Source: Pseudoips prasinana
Taxonomy: Eukaryota > Arthropoda > Insecta > Lepidoptera > Nolidae
Direction: 5' to 3'
Length of the DNA stretch: 64,000 nucleotides
NCBI GenBank assembly: GCA_951640165.1
Contig: OX621237.1
Coordinates: forward strand, 3,596,001-3,660,000
Position 1 is the stretch's first letter. Each line of letters begins with the position of its first letter. The notes beneath the pieces are model-generated. The model made no database searches. It had not been told where the DNA came from and was given only the letters and a program-made list of their open reading frames with translations. Below, piece by piece: positions 57,901-60,989 of the stretch. The position numbers and the translations under genes were made by a program.

Positions 57901-57938
57901 GCATGCTGGACTACGTCGAGCTGGTTATGAAGAATTGA
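24896..57938 (+). CDS. PLA2G15: Lysosomal phospholipase A2 (group XV, LCAT family), complete
   Basis: A lysosomal phospholipase A2/transacylase that hydrolyses phospholipids and acylates ceramide. Six exons: 24896-24983, 26100-26471, 27185-27439, 52819-52990, 56903-57025, 57713-57938. All phases agree, giving 411 residues, close to the vertebrate enzyme. It has an N-terminal signal peptide, an oxyanion-hole region [13 protein letters not shown] (30-42), a Cys52/Cys75 lid pair, [24 protein letters not shown], the nucleophile elbow HSMGG with Ser194, Asp358 in [10 protein letters not shown], and His392 in PGAEHLKIL. The LCAT-type Ser/Asp/His triad is thus complete, and N-glycosylation sites (NKT, NYT) are present. 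Introns 3 and 4 are packed with transposons but every splice site looks normal, so the gene is probably functional. Exons 4-6 are much richer in G and C than exons 1-3. Confidence 0.95.
24984..26099. other. PLA2G15 intron 1
   Basis: AT-rich intron. It contains a SINE-like fragment at about 25437-25505 (GGTTGTGGGTTCGATCAG, B-box-like). The open frame running into exon 2 from 25919 is intron read-through before the acceptor at 26098-26099. Confidence 0.6.
26100..26471 (+). CDS. PLA2G15: PLA2G15 exon 2 (oxyanion hole and lid)
   Basis: Encodes residues 31-153 plus split codons: [20 protein letters not shown], the Cys52-Cys75 lid region, and [16 protein letters not shown] to [10 protein letters not shown]. 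The acceptor is CCAACAG and the donor A|GTAAGT. Confidence 0.93.
26472..27184. other. PLA2G15 intron 2
   Basis: AT-rich, with a poly-A/T-rich stretch around 26930-27050. No repeat recurring elsewhere in the window was seen. Confidence 0.5.
27185..27439 (+). CDS. PLA2G15: PLA2G15 exon 3 (catalytic serine)
   Basis: Encodes residues 155-238 with the nucleophile elbow [14 protein letters not shown] (Ser194) and then [20 protein letters not shown]. These are hallmarks of the LCAT/LPLA2 family. The donor is ATAG|GTAAGT. Confidence 0.93.
27440..28496. other. Start of PLA2G15 intron 3
   Basis: AT-rich intron. A short motif AGGACCGATTCG(G/T)TTCTGG occurs twice, near 27830 and near 27944, suggesting a partial local duplication. 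Nothing else assigned. Confidence 0.4.
28497..28870. other. GC-rich island inside PLA2G15 intron 3
   Basis: Markedly GC- and CpG-rich (for example GCGTGCGTGGCTATCGTACG) within AT-rich DNA, with overlapping open frames of about 100 codons on both strands, as expected from base composition. No protein family recognised. It could be the 5' region of a mobile element or an unannotated regulatory island. Confidence 0.35.
29074..29208. mobile_element. TA-flanked MITE, CAGACGCCAGC family (copy 3, best preserved)
   Basis: 135 bp between TA dinucleotides at 29072-29073 and 29209-29210. The ends are perfect inverted repeats of about 40 bases (CAGACGCCAGCACATCAAGC then TACCCCAATCTGTCAAAT). The core holds AAACATAAGGTTCACTTTC. 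No coding capacity. Perfect TIRs suggest recent mobility. Confidence 0.85.
29392..29664 (-). other. Unassigned ORF of 90 codons
   Basis: A minus-strand frame with [20 protein letters not shown] and [18 protein letters not shown]. The composition is protein-like and differs from flanking AT-rich DNA, so it may be a fragment of a retroelement gene. I cannot place the family, and no start or stop context supports a cellular exon. Confidence 0.25.
29837..29890 (-). repeat. Fragment of the GGGTCACCTGAT repeat
   Basis: CGATCACTTTAGATCAGGTG and ACCCGCTTGCTCGTTGG are the reverse complement of part of the repeat at 53031-53170. Confidence 0.55.
30295..30490 (-). mobile_element. SINE with RTE-like tail (copy 4)
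   Basis: GAGCCTTCCCAAAAATGGGA, CGCTACGCTTGGCAGACAGG, CCCGTACGGGATGAGATGGG and CCACACAGCA follow the family order on the minus strand. More diverged than the copy at 48917. Confidence 0.6.
30841..31225 (+). pseudogene. CR1 LINE 3' fragment
   Basis: The plus frame reads [20 protein letters not shown] and [14 protein letters not shown], which parallels the C terminus of the CR1 copy at 14930-15301. Stops accumulate after 31030. It ends in an AATAAATAATAAGAATAAT tail, similar to the tail of the larger CR1 copy. A 5'-truncated, decayed insertion. Confidence 0.7.
31240..32115 (+). pseudogene. 5'-truncated LINE reverse transcriptase
   Basis: An open frame of about 257 residues (to 32021) starting in mid-palm. 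It has [13 protein letters not shown] (intact YADD catalytic box), [14 protein letters not shown] and FKYLGHIV, then thumb and C-terminal parts ending in ELHVVKVR. The fingers, endonuclease and ORF1 are missing, so it is a dead 5'-truncated copy. An AATAAATGATTTTTATTTTT tail marks the 3' end. It belongs to a different clade from the CR1, RTE and L2-like copies nearby; I do not name it. Confidence 0.75.
32449..34533 (+). CDS. L2-like LINE reverse transcriptase, long intact ORF
   Basis: A 694-residue frame without stops. Motifs in order: [78 protein letters not shown] (intact YADD), [13 protein letters not shown] and [14 protein letters not shown]. The C terminus has [19 protein letters not shown] and [13 protein letters not shown], which I associate with L2/Kiri-type LINEs. 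The endonuclease is absent, so it cannot move by itself. The length of the intact frame suggests a fairly recent insertion or low decay. Confidence 0.85.
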   Translation: MGNTYKSIDWAPIYDCIDIDTKVTKFTQMLLNLYNTHAPIKKVRIKHPPAPWLSDDIRQVMSKRDKAKKKYKKTASEENWCIYKRLRNRCSRMCRDAKRRHIHISISNLGTAQVWHFLKSLGVGKDPNDNVKSSVDLNALNAHFARPPVILDASTKSSTLNYLSKISMPVCTSFSFTAVTERDIKKSIQSISTKAVGDDGIQLQMLSLILEELAPIITHIINFSLEASSFPSSWKKALVLPLPKTKNPSSLSQYRPISILPILSKILESVVSQQLSRYLSSQSLLSPYQSGFRSGHSTVTALVKITDDVRLAMERKLLTVMVLLDFSSAFNSVDFDILLGILSSLNISSSVTAWFDSYLRGRSQSIRYEEASSKWCNLTSGVPQGGVLSPLLFSVFINAITKIVSSNFHLYADDLQLYRHFKVEDISLAIDAINSDLGNISDWAKSFGLLVNPTKSQAIIIGGRHMFSLIPNNFIPPVLYDNVPILYATHVKNLGVIIDSNLSWSTHVAEVSRRVYCSFQSLKRLQKFLPFHTKVSLAQSLLIPLLDYADVCFLDANEDLLNKLERLQNLCIRFIFGLRKYDHVSEFRRRLKWLPIRQRRDCHILSLLFSILHNFNSPVYLRERFEYLVPRGKLCRTATSFLLRMPSHTSSRYDGSFTIRAVRLWNSLPHSVLSSSSLEVFRRRTREHFLSQSL
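34567..34591. repeat. (TA)n microsatellite
   Basis: About 12 TA units in the 3' UTR of the L2-like LINE. Confidence 0.9.
35060..35212 (+). repeat. GACCGCACGGACGGACTAA repeat (copy 1)
   Basis: GACCGCACGGACGGACTAAT, CATTGTGAGCTTGACAAGTA and AAGTGCTGAATA recur in the same order at 44905-45057. The shared 150 bp ends in an AATA/TTTCATTATTT stretch, so it is probably the 3' end of a retroelement. Confidence 0.65.
35225..35455 (+). mobile_element. tRNA-derived SINE, GTTGGTTTAGTGACC family
   Basis: Has an A-box-like GTTGGTTTAGTGACCC, a clear B box (GTGGGTTCGATACCCACC), a body (GATGAGTACGATTGTTTGTT, GTGTCTGGGTGTAATTT) and a 3' part TTGCCATAGTTCAGGC with CTAGGATCAGATGG. A head-only relative lies at 41200-41245, and a more decayed one at 7070-7265. 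Confidence 0.7.
35456..36232. other. Intron 3 stretch, no gene seen
   Basis: Includes an AT palindrome near 35703-35740 (ATTAATAATATT repeats); otherwise unassigned. Confidence 0.4.
36248..39308 (-). mobile_element. RTE-type LINE, nearly full length, 15-bp target duplication
   Basis: 3061 bp flanked by TATAATCACATATAA at 36233-36247 and 39309-39323. On the minus strand it has a short 5' leader, an EN-RT ORF (39229 to 36267, one frameshift) and an extremely short 3' end. The 3' end reads GGACGTCTTTCGGCTGATAT followed by (GATGAT)n, as expected for RTE elements. The exact target duplication and near-intact ORF mark a young insertion. Confidence 0.9.
36267..39229 (-). pseudogene. RTE endonuclease-reverse transcriptase, one frameshift
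   Basis: The first part (from 39229) carries the EEP endonuclease start: [41 protein letters not shown]. Near 38694 one base appears lost; the next frame begins [14 protein letters not shown] and runs 800 residues to 36267. It contains [86 protein letters not shown] and [12 protein letters not shown] (intact FADD). The C terminus is [13 protein letters not shown] to [13 protein letters not shown]. Apart from the single frameshift every domain is present, about 985 residues in all, typical for RTE. Confidence 0.88.
39245..39398. repeat. 62-bp direct repeat across the RTE 5' junction
   Basis: Copies at 39245-39306 and 39337-39398 (92-bp period) start TAATAATCTATTTGTACCTA and end ATGTAATACTACAAT, with one difference. 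The right target duplication of the RTE element lies between the two copies. Confidence 0.85.
39535..39690 (+). mobile_element. Interspersed repeat with CACGTAAAGCCGTCGGTCCT core
   Basis: GAGAGCACGTAAAGCCGTCG, GTCGCTAGTTGTCCCATCGG, TGAGAATGATGGAATAG and TTGTGCACTATAC form an ordered repeat. It is matched in inverse orientation at 52548-52760, with shorter pieces near 7412 and 30670. I associate it with a common lepidopteran SINE-like repeat. Confidence 0.55.
39692..40075 (-). pseudogene. LINE reverse transcriptase C-terminal fragment
   Basis: A 127-residue frame: [38 protein letters not shown] and [20 protein letters not shown], ending [17 protein letters not shown]. The R(W/H)xGHxxRM and GRPxxxWxD-type motifs are the C-terminal tail of an RTE-like LINE of a different lineage from 36248-39308. 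All catalytic parts are missing. Confidence 0.7.
40076..40880. other. AT-rich intronic stretch
   Basis: 40130-40200 contains a repeat-like GAAATTCGGCCTGGAGGACA; the rest is AT-rich without ORF or recurring motif. Confidence 0.4.
40881..41119 (-). mobile_element. tRNA-derived SINE, GGTTCGAATCCCGGTAAGTG family (copy 1)
   Basis: Read on the minus strand: GGTCACCGTAGCCTAGTTGG (A box), CTGGGTTCGAATCCCGGTAA (B box), GTGTGATGAGCACGAATATT, TTGCTTAGTTTGGGAC and CTAGATATTATT tail. Closely similar copies lie at 49551-49780 (minus) and 53930-54195 (plus). Confidence 0.8.
41115..41162. repeat. 48-bp perfect hairpin at the SINE 5' end
   Basis: GACCGTCAAATGATTTTTAT plus CT pairs perfectly with its inverse, around the loop ATAA. 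It overlaps the first bases of the SINE (GGTGACC). Confidence 0.8.
41542..41951. repeat. Fold-back unit with perfect 30-bp outer inverted repeats
   Basis: The outer arms GGTACGTGCTCCTCTGCGTC plus GAATAGCCAA (41542-41571) and their inverse (41922-41951) are perfect. Inside lies an inverse copy of the roughly 315-bp repeat (ATAAAATCGTA...; TGTGCCCTGCGGTTTTAC) also found at 41975-42252 and 45395-45712. Confidence 0.75.
41975..42252 (+). repeat. 315-bp repeat, TACTTGGGGCGTGATCTGCA family (copy 2)
   Basis: AAAAGGATACTTGGGGCGTG, AAAAAGTACTGCATGGATTT and ATCACGCTATCACCTACGG match the copy at 45395-45712. It is inverted relative to the copy inside 41542-41951, so the two arms could fold back over a short loop. 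Confidence 0.75.
42262..43983 (+). pseudogene. Jockey-type LINE reverse transcriptase, 5'-truncated
   Basis: An open frame from about 42262 ([16 protein letters not shown]) to 43850, then a shifted frame (from about 43785) to the stop at 43983. Motifs: [81 protein letters not shown] (intact FADD), TKCVKFTT and [18 protein letters not shown]. The tail is [19 protein letters not shown], then after the frameshift [20 protein letters not shown]. The endonuclease and ORF1 are missing. Similar C-terminal fragments lie at 47235 and 60990. Confidence 0.85.
44026..44900. other. Unassigned stretch, possible LTR-like or LINE 3' sequence
   Basis: Less AT-rich than its surroundings, with a 97-codon minus frame at 44026-44319 ([17 protein letters not shown]...) that matches no family I know. 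An AAATAAATCGAAAAC stretch and the GC-rich 44520-44690 (TTCTTTGTGGCTTTATTCTC) could be the end of a retroelement or a solo LTR, but no matching second copy or clear TG...CA borders were found. Confidence 0.25.
44905..45057 (+). repeat. GACCGCACGGACGGACTAA repeat (copy 2)
   Basis: Same order of motifs as 35060-35212, ending GTGCTGAATAAATTTCATTA. Confidence 0.65.
45395..45712 (+). repeat. 315-bp repeat, TACTTGGGGCGTGATCTACA family (copy 3, full)
   Basis: Starts ATACATATAATAAAATCGTA and ends GGTAAAACCGCGGGGCACAG. It is the most complete copy and defines the unit. No ORF. Confidence 0.75.
45720..45800 (-). mobile_element. tRNA-derived SINE head, TCGCCACTTCGTG family
   Basis: Read on the minus strand: TGTGGCGCAGCGGTTGAGAC, CCTCGCCACTTCGTGTACCG, GGTTCGATTCCCGCACAGGA. 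The A and B boxes are well preserved; the body is missing. Confidence 0.6.
46172..46765. repeat. Left arm of a ~0.47-kb inverted repeat (contains a MITE)
   Basis: AAAGCCCAAAGCCACC, ATAACTCGTGCACTGTGGAA, CCTACTAATATTATAAACGC, GCACTGCCAAAACCGCTAGA and GCATAGCTAGT occur in inverse order and orientation at 47790-48260. A 114-bp MITE (46585-46698) interrupts this arm. The CCTACTAATATTATAAA(C/T)GC motif also occurs at 46064. Confidence 0.75.
46585..46698. mobile_element. TA-flanked MITE, CAGACGCCAGC family (copy 4, nested)
   Basis: CAGACGACAGCACATCGAGC at the left and its near-inverse ending GCTGGCGTCTG at the right, bounded by TA at 46583-46584 and 46699-46700. The matching arm at 47790-48260 has no insertion at this point, so it serves as an empty site. 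Confidence 0.8.
46766..47234. other. AT-rich loop region between inverted arms
   Basis: No ORF. A B-box-like GAGGTTCGAACCTCGACC at 46857 may be a SINE scrap, and GCGCTTTAGACCACAG to CATCAAACGTAACTG at 47163-47197 is the head of the palindrome-bearing repeat described for 53771. Confidence 0.4.
47235..47522 (+). pseudogene. LINE 3'-end fragment (same family as 60990-61562)
   Basis: ATTAAAGCCAAATTGTGTAG, CAACACACATGATTGTAATT, TCTCAGTAGCTGCCACGTCA and GACTTTGACTAT match 61285-61562 almost base for base. It holds only the last roughly 40 codons of ORF2, with stops, and the 3' UTR. Confidence 0.75.
47531..47602. repeat. 72-bp palindrome, AAAAAATGTGCGCTCACTCC arms
   Basis: Arms of 25 bases or more (AAAAAATGTGCGCTCACTCC plus ACTCT, and the inverse) around a CTTTACCTGTAGGGTAAAG stem-loop. 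It is followed by CGAAACGTAACT and CTCCCTCTCAACTTC, as at 53880-54235. Confidence 0.8.
47790..48260. repeat. Right arm of the ~0.47-kb inverted repeat
   Basis: Reverse complement of 46172-46765 without the MITE: CTAGCTATGCCCCGCGGTTT at its left end, GCGTTTATAATATTAGTAGG inside, and TGGCCTTGGG at its right end. Confidence 0.75.
48261..48916. other. Intron 3 stretch, no feature seen
   Basis: AT-rich, no ORF or recurring motif recognised. Confidence 0.4.
48917..49170 (+). mobile_element. SINE with RTE-like tail (copy 5, most complete)
   Basis: From GTGCTGTGTGGTGATGGCGC through CATCACCCCATCTCATCCC-type sequence, GTCTGCCAAGCGTGGCGATT and GATGATTCTTGGGGAGGCTT to TTGTCCAGCCGTGGACTTTT and a (ATGATG)n end. 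The last 60 bases follow the RTE LINE 3' end motif by motif. No internal promoter boxes were recognised. Confidence 0.7.
49551..49780 (-). mobile_element. tRNA-derived SINE, GGTTCGAATCCCGGTAAGTG family (copy 2)
   Basis: Same body and tail as 40881-41119 (TCTAGGGACAATGTCACACA; ACGAATATTTGTTTCTGAG on the minus strand). About 25 bases between the A and B boxes are deleted, and the B box is mutated (TTTGAAACC on the plus strand). Confidence 0.75.
49781..50177. other. Left flank of the mariner
   Basis: AT-rich, with no feature recognised before the TA at 50176-50177. Confidence 0.4.
50178..51472 (-). mobile_element. Mariner DNA transposon, nearly intact
   Basis: 1295 bp between TA dinucleotides at 50176-50177 and 51473-51474. 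The terminal inverted repeats of 30 bases start C(G/T)AGGGGTGATCCAAAAG and continue through TAATGATAATCA, with a single mismatch. It has one transposase gene on the minus strand. The size and layout are canonical for mariner. High TIR identity implies a young copy. Confidence 0.92.
50243..51241 (-). CDS. Mariner transposase, DD34D, with 5' nonsense codon
   Basis: 332 residues from the internal ATG ([15 protein letters not shown]). Helix-turn-helix regions are at about 1-40 ([14 protein letters not shown]) and 65-95 ([16 protein letters not shown]), with linker RWVPKML. Catalytic residues are D141 (MDETWIHHF), D235 ([10 protein letters not shown]) and D270 ([13 protein letters not shown]), with 34 residues between the last two. 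The frame extends upstream to an ATG at 51290-51292, but its fifth codon is TAA (51278-51280). The natural start is therefore cut off and only the internal ATG, 17 codons further on, remains. Everything downstream is open. The family normally runs to about 345-350 residues, so the product would lack the first helix and is probably inactive. Confidence 0.9.
   Translation of the reverse strand: MSTKDIHSDLVEILGDSSPPYSTVARWAKEFKLGRTSTEDEHREGRPSTSLTEENVKKVEEVVLEDRRMTIRHVAEVTGLSYGSIQRILANELHMRKVSARWVPKMLNDEQKKKRVDMSRANLEKFQAVKDNFLSRFVTMDETWIHHFDPETKQQSMTWKRPDEPTPKKFKVSSSAGKVMASVFWDAEGIIMVDYLEKGATITGSYYAEQIRRLREAIKEKRRGKLRAGVLFHQDNAPVHKAAIAMAAIQEAGFELVEHPPYSPDLAPSDFYLFPRLKEHLRGKKFDDDSDVMAAVEDFFESQDKDFFSKGILGLEKRWTKCIDLLGDYVEK
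51475..51897. other. Right flank of the mariner
   Basis: AT-rich, no feature recognised. Confidence 0.4.
51898..52078. mobile_element. 181-bp fold-back element
   Basis: Two 73-base arms (51898-51970 and 52006-52078) starting TGCCTCTAGCACGAGTTC and running through ACTCGATCACACGTACAGTT to TTGAGCACCA are inverse copies with one mismatch, around a 35-base loop. Flanking CTT on both sides may be the target duplication. No ORF; MITE-like. Confidence 0.8.
52079..52547. other. Intron 3 right end, mixed repeat scraps
   Basis: Contains GATACCCAACACGTGTTTCA, also seen near 7823-7842, so a repeat scrap is likely. No exon. Confidence 0.35.
52548..52760 (-). mobile_element. Interspersed repeat with CACGTAAAGC core (inverse copy)
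   Basis: On the minus strand GAGTACGTAAAGCTGGTGGT, CCTCTTTCCGGTCGTGTCGC, TGAGAGTGATGGCATAGAAA and CACTTGTGTACTATATATG follow the order of 39535-39690. Confidence 0.55.
52819..52990 (+). CDS. PLA2G15: PLA2G15 exon 4
   Basis: Encodes residues 240-295: [40 protein letters not shown], and [15 protein letters not shown] with an N-glycosylation site NYT. The acceptor TTTTTCCAG is strong; the donor is AC|GTGAGT. Codon third positions are suddenly GC-rich compared with exon 3. Confidence 0.93.
53031..53170 (+). repeat. GGGTCACCTGAT interspersed repeat
   Basis: GGCGGCAAACGAGCAAGTGG, GTCACCTGATGTTAAGTGAT and CACCGCCGCCCATGGACACT form a repeat body I associate with lepidopteran genomes; a fragment lies at 29837-29890 on the other strand. 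Confidence 0.6.
53171..53770. other. AT-rich part of PLA2G15 intron 4
   Basis: No exon or recurring repeat recognised. Confidence 0.4.
53821..53879. repeat. 59-bp perfect palindrome, CTGGCTATGAGAGAAAG arms
   Basis: CTGGCTATGAGAGAAAGAAA plus ATGTGTT and its exact inverse, around a short GCG centre. Flanked on the left by GTGCTTTAGACCACAC and ATCAAACGTAA (as near 47163) and on the right by CGAAACGTAACTC. Confidence 0.85.
53930..54195 (+). mobile_element. tRNA-derived SINE, GGTTCGAATCCCGGTAAGTG family (copy 3, full)
   Basis: GACGGTCACCGTAGCCTAGG with A box, TGGTCCTGGGTTCGAATCCC with a consensus B box, then GCACGAATATTTGTTTCTGA, CCCATAGTACAAGCTTTGCT, TCCCTAGATATTATATATTA tail. It splits a repeat whose two halves lie at 53771-53929 and 54196-54310. 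Confidence 0.82.
54719..54771 (-). repeat. GTGCTACGTAGCAGT array, minus orientation
   Basis: On the minus strand: GTGCTACGTAGCAGTGCGA, GTGCTACGCAGCAGTGTGT, GTGCTATGTAGC. About 2.6 units of a 19-base repeat, inverse to the array at 56776-56872. Confidence 0.75.
54799..55308. mobile_element. 510-bp fold-back element, AACCGACTTCAAAAA ends
   Basis: The left arm (54799-54972) and right arm (55136-55308) are inverse copies: AAAACTTCGTTTAAAAAAAC, CGACTTCAAAAACTAAAAAG, ATTGATAGGTTTGAAGTCGG, TACCAAGCC, with scattered mismatches. The 165-bp centre is AT-rich and non-coding. Related GAAGTCGGTTAAA sequence occurs at 56574-56586. Confidence 0.75.
55482..55994. repeat. 57-bp minisatellite, eight full units plus a partial
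   Basis: Unit GTCTGCTGAGCAGAGGGCTG, TTAGACTAGGTCTTATTAAT, GATCGATTAGCCAACGA. Units start at 55482, 55539, 55596, 55653, 55710, 55767, 55824 and 55881, and a shortened degenerate unit at 55938. Because 57 is a multiple of three, the array is open on the minus strand for 151 codons; on the plus strand it encodes [19 protein letters not shown] repeatedly, with one stop (unit 3). No start context or upstream exon makes either frame a credible gene. Confidence 0.9.
55995..56590. repeat. Unclassified repeat-rich stretch
   Basis: Begins AAAAAAACCGGCTGAGTTCG and GAAGGGTTCCCTAGCAG, which resembles a common insect repeat end, and ends in CTTTGGAAGTCGGTTAAAG, the motif seen in the fold-back element. 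No ORF. Confidence 0.4.
56776..56872 (+). repeat. GTGCTACGTAGCAGT array, plus orientation
   Basis: Five 19-20-base units, GTGCTACGTAGCAGTACTT or close variants (GTGCTACGGTAGTAGTACGT, GTGCTATGTAGCAGTAGGT). The core GTGCTACGTAGC is itself nearly palindromic. The array ends 30 bases before PLA2G15 exon 5. Confidence 0.8.
56903..57025 (+). CDS. PLA2G15: PLA2G15 exon 5
   Basis: Encodes residues 297-336: [40 protein letters not shown], with an N-glycosylation site NIS. This is the segment with the conserved P-GV-xHC-YG motif of LCAT-family enzymes. The acceptor is CTCGATAG; the donor is AG|GTACTT. Confidence 0.92.
57026..57712. other. PLA2G15 intron 5
   Basis: AT-rich; no repeat recurring elsewhere in the window was recognised. 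Confidence 0.5.
57713..57938 (+). CDS. PLA2G15: PLA2G15 exon 6 (catalytic Asp and His, stop)
   Basis: Encodes residues 338-411 with [20 protein letters not shown] (Asp358) and [20 protein letters not shown] (His392), then TGA at 57936-57938. Strongly GC-rich. The acceptor is AATATCCAG. Confidence 0.94.
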
Positions 57939-58018
57939 AGGCAGCCTTCGAAAGAAATCGATACGTACTTTACGATATTCTCCGTAGAATACTCGATACT
58001 ACTCTTCTCGTTACTATG

Positions 58019-58029
58019 AATAAAATAAA
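58019..58029 (+). promoter_or_regulatory. Overlapping poly(A) signals for PLA2G15
   Basis: AATAAAATAAA, two overlapping AATAAA hexamers about 80 bases after the stop codon. Confidence 0.6.
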
Positions 58030-59266
58030 GGCAACGTCTATAAATAATCATTCGAAATTGTCATTGTAGTCGGTGGATAAAAACTTGAGAGGTGTCAAGG
58101 GACACCCGGATGGAACGAAGTTATTTCTTATTATTTATTATGTACAAAAAACCTGTATACACTCAACAAAAATAATCGTCGCGACACCACACTGTTCAAT
58201 GCGAAATAAAAATAAAAAAATCTGGCTTGCTTTCTATAAGAGAGAGAGACAGACAGAGAAACATGCGCACGCCGCACAGCTGCAAAAAGTGTCGTGACAA
58301 CTTTTCGTAAGATTTTTTTCCGTCTAGCCCCTTTCACAACGCGCGATAAGGAACTTCGTTCCAATACTCTTTATTGCAGAGAAGATATAGGAGACATTGA
58401 AAGCATATTGCACAATAGGCGCTCCTATTGCCAGCGATCTCTTTCAGACAACCTAGTAGGTACTAATCAATAAGACAAATTTTTTACTTATATTGCGGTC
58501 ATATATTTTTTTTGCAATGTAGTCGAAATTCAAACAGGTGAACCGTGTAGTATTGTCTAAATAAGCGGAAAACCGAATTTGGTTGGGACCATTCTGTAAG
58601 CGTTCCCTTGCAGAATGGCCCCATATACATTTAGTTTGATCGGCATGCGCATTGTGCTTATCTTTATATCGAGAATTGAATGCAAAATTCGCCAATATTT
58701 AGAATAAAAATAGAATTTTCTGACGTTCTCAAGTAATAGAGGAATTGCGTAATATATGTACGTACTAATTAATGACATACCTGTTGAAGTAGCTCACAAA
58801 TATAGTTCTTATTGGCGAAATATTAGCATTTTTTTGTATTCTACTTTAAGTTTTTAAGTCGTAAATTCATCTTTTATTCAATAATTTTGTTATCAGGTTT
58901 TTGCATTGATTAATATTTTTTAATCAGGCATTTATTTCAATGATTTGGTTGGCATTTTTTTTACTTATTTCTTAACTTTATTGAATTGAGCATTTATGTA
59001 AATTATTTACACGCTACGTAAATCACTGGCACATTGATAGATTTCTTTCGACTTTGCCTTTAAAATAAAATAGACATTTAATTTAGCAAAATATACCTTA
59101 GTTAAAAATCTCATTAGTTATAAGAATAAAATGTTATAGATGGAATTTTTGTTTAATAATATTAAGAAACTAACTTATATGTCATTGTAGTCTTAAGCAT
59201 AGTACAGGACATTTTTAGTTCAGTAAAATATGCGAAATACTACAAGTAAGCTTGAATAACTACAAG
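58030..59266. other. Intergenic, downstream of PLA2G15
   Basis: Holds a repeat at 58376-58450 (AAGATATAGGAGACATTGAA; CAATAGGCGCTCCTATTG; GATCTCTTTCAGACAACC) related to 12970-13055. The rest is AT-rich, with no credible gene. Confidence 0.45.
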
Positions 59267-59643
59267 GTCACTTCTAAAACACCAACAACCTCGCAGTACA
59301 AGATAGTTAACACCATAAGCAACAACTTTTGTTCTACAACTTTTGATACTTTGTTAGATTTTATTTTCATACAAAAATAACTTTAATTTAATTTCCCGCT
59401 TGAATGTTTATAACTCTACGAGCATCGCAAAGACTCTCAACGCGCGCGAGCTTAGCGTCGTTCGCGGGTCGTCCATTATAAGCGAATGAAACATAGACTT
59501 ACAAATGTTACGACAGTACCACAAAAACTTTTAATATCGTTATTTTTCATGTATTGAGTTATGTCCGAACTCGTAGAACAAAAGTTGTTGCTTATGATGT
59601 TAGCTATCTACTCTTGCGAGATTGTTGGTGTTTTACAAATAAC
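59267..59643. mobile_element. 377-bp MITE-like element, AAAACACCAACAA ends
   Basis: The left end (AAAACACCAACAACCTCGCA to AAGCAACAACTTTTGTTCTA) and its inverse at the right (TAGAACAAAAGTTGTTGCTT to TTGTTGGTGTTTT) form TIRs of about 65-70 bases. The centre contains GC-rich AACGCGCGCGAGCTTAGCG. A fragment of the same family lies at 636-730. Confidence 0.75.
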
Positions 59644-60989
59644 CCGGTTATATGTGCTGCCCTTCTCATACGAGCTATAATAAGTAAGAGATGGAATGAC
59701 ATTTAAGTTAGTATAGTCGTCTAAAATACCAAAACGCCAGCATTAACCAATTGAAAAAGCATTGTGGAAGTTTAACTCATCAAGTCTCATCTCATCTCAT
59801 CCGTTTCAGATATAAATTGAATCTCTATTAAATATTAATGTGATTTATTTGTGTTTCGTTGATAAAACCTCGAATTGGTATGGGGAGCCTTTTAGTCACT
59901 GAACTGCTGTATATATTCGGGTTCGAATCCTCGTCGTAACAAGGACAGTTACTGGAATTTTTCCATCATGAAACCTTTCAATAGCAACGGAACTTACTGT
60001 CGCTGTCGACGTTAGAGTATTTGTGCACTAAAATATGTCCCATCGAAGTTGAGACGTTACCATGGCTAATATATATTAGATGATTTGAGTATCTGTGGGT
60101 AGGTATATATTTTATTTTATATGTGTTTTTAAATGTTATTGCTTCATGTGACAAACGCTAAGCTTGGATGGCTGTGATAAATATATATATACCCTTAACA
60201 AGACGAATTAACTTGAGAAATATATTTTAAGTCTAATTCTTAGGCGCTCCAGCATTCAGAATGTCATTTTAAGCACATTTCGGTACCTGAGAGAGAAGTA
60301 AGATGATGTAGCTACTAGGGAGAAAGATACCTATATATTCAGATACCACGAATGGGGACCAGAAGAGTGGCAGGTATACACAACTATTAAATTAGATAGA
60401 GTCGTGCTAGCGTGCGTTGTTGACGAACGCCTCAACGCTACATATGAACCACGAAAGGTGCTGCACGCGCAGTATTTTTTATTTGTTATTTTTTATTTAA
60501 ATACGGTTTTCTATTCTATTTATTTCATGAGGGTGTGAAACAGAATATAGCTCATGTTAATTCGTTTTCATAACAGGGATTTTATTATATTTATGTCTTA
60601 TTGTCTCGCTCATACCATGACAGTGTTATTAGTCAATATTTTTATTCGGTTTCTAATAAATACATTTTTATTAGTTAATATTTTACATTGTATAGACGGT
60701 AGCTGTAATTTTTATGTATTTTATTGTGGACAAGGATTTAAAGCTCTCTTTGTTAAATTAAAGGTTGTGTATCAAGTGATGGATATCTAGCGTTTTTATT
60801 ACCCTATTACAGGTTGCTGTAACTCCCGTAGTAATCCGCTACGCGGCGCTACACATTCCCGGAACGTCATTATATTAATATTGACGTTACCGGGACATTT
60901 CATAGTTTAATGCAAATTGTCGAGTTTTAGCACCAGCGCGGAAAAAATATACATAGATGCATTTTCTAGAACTGGTTTAAAGTCGAGTT
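59644..60989. other. Intergenic, no gene seen
   Basis: AT-rich. ORFs such as the one near 60554 are hydrophobic by composition and lack support. AACGTCATTATATTAATATT followed by GACGTTACCGGG at 60863-60897 is a small imperfect inverted repeat. Confidence 0.4.

Noticed and set aside
60554..60790. 78-codon hydrophobic ORF
   Set aside because: AT-rich codons give Phe, Ile and Leu by composition; no splice, start or homology support.
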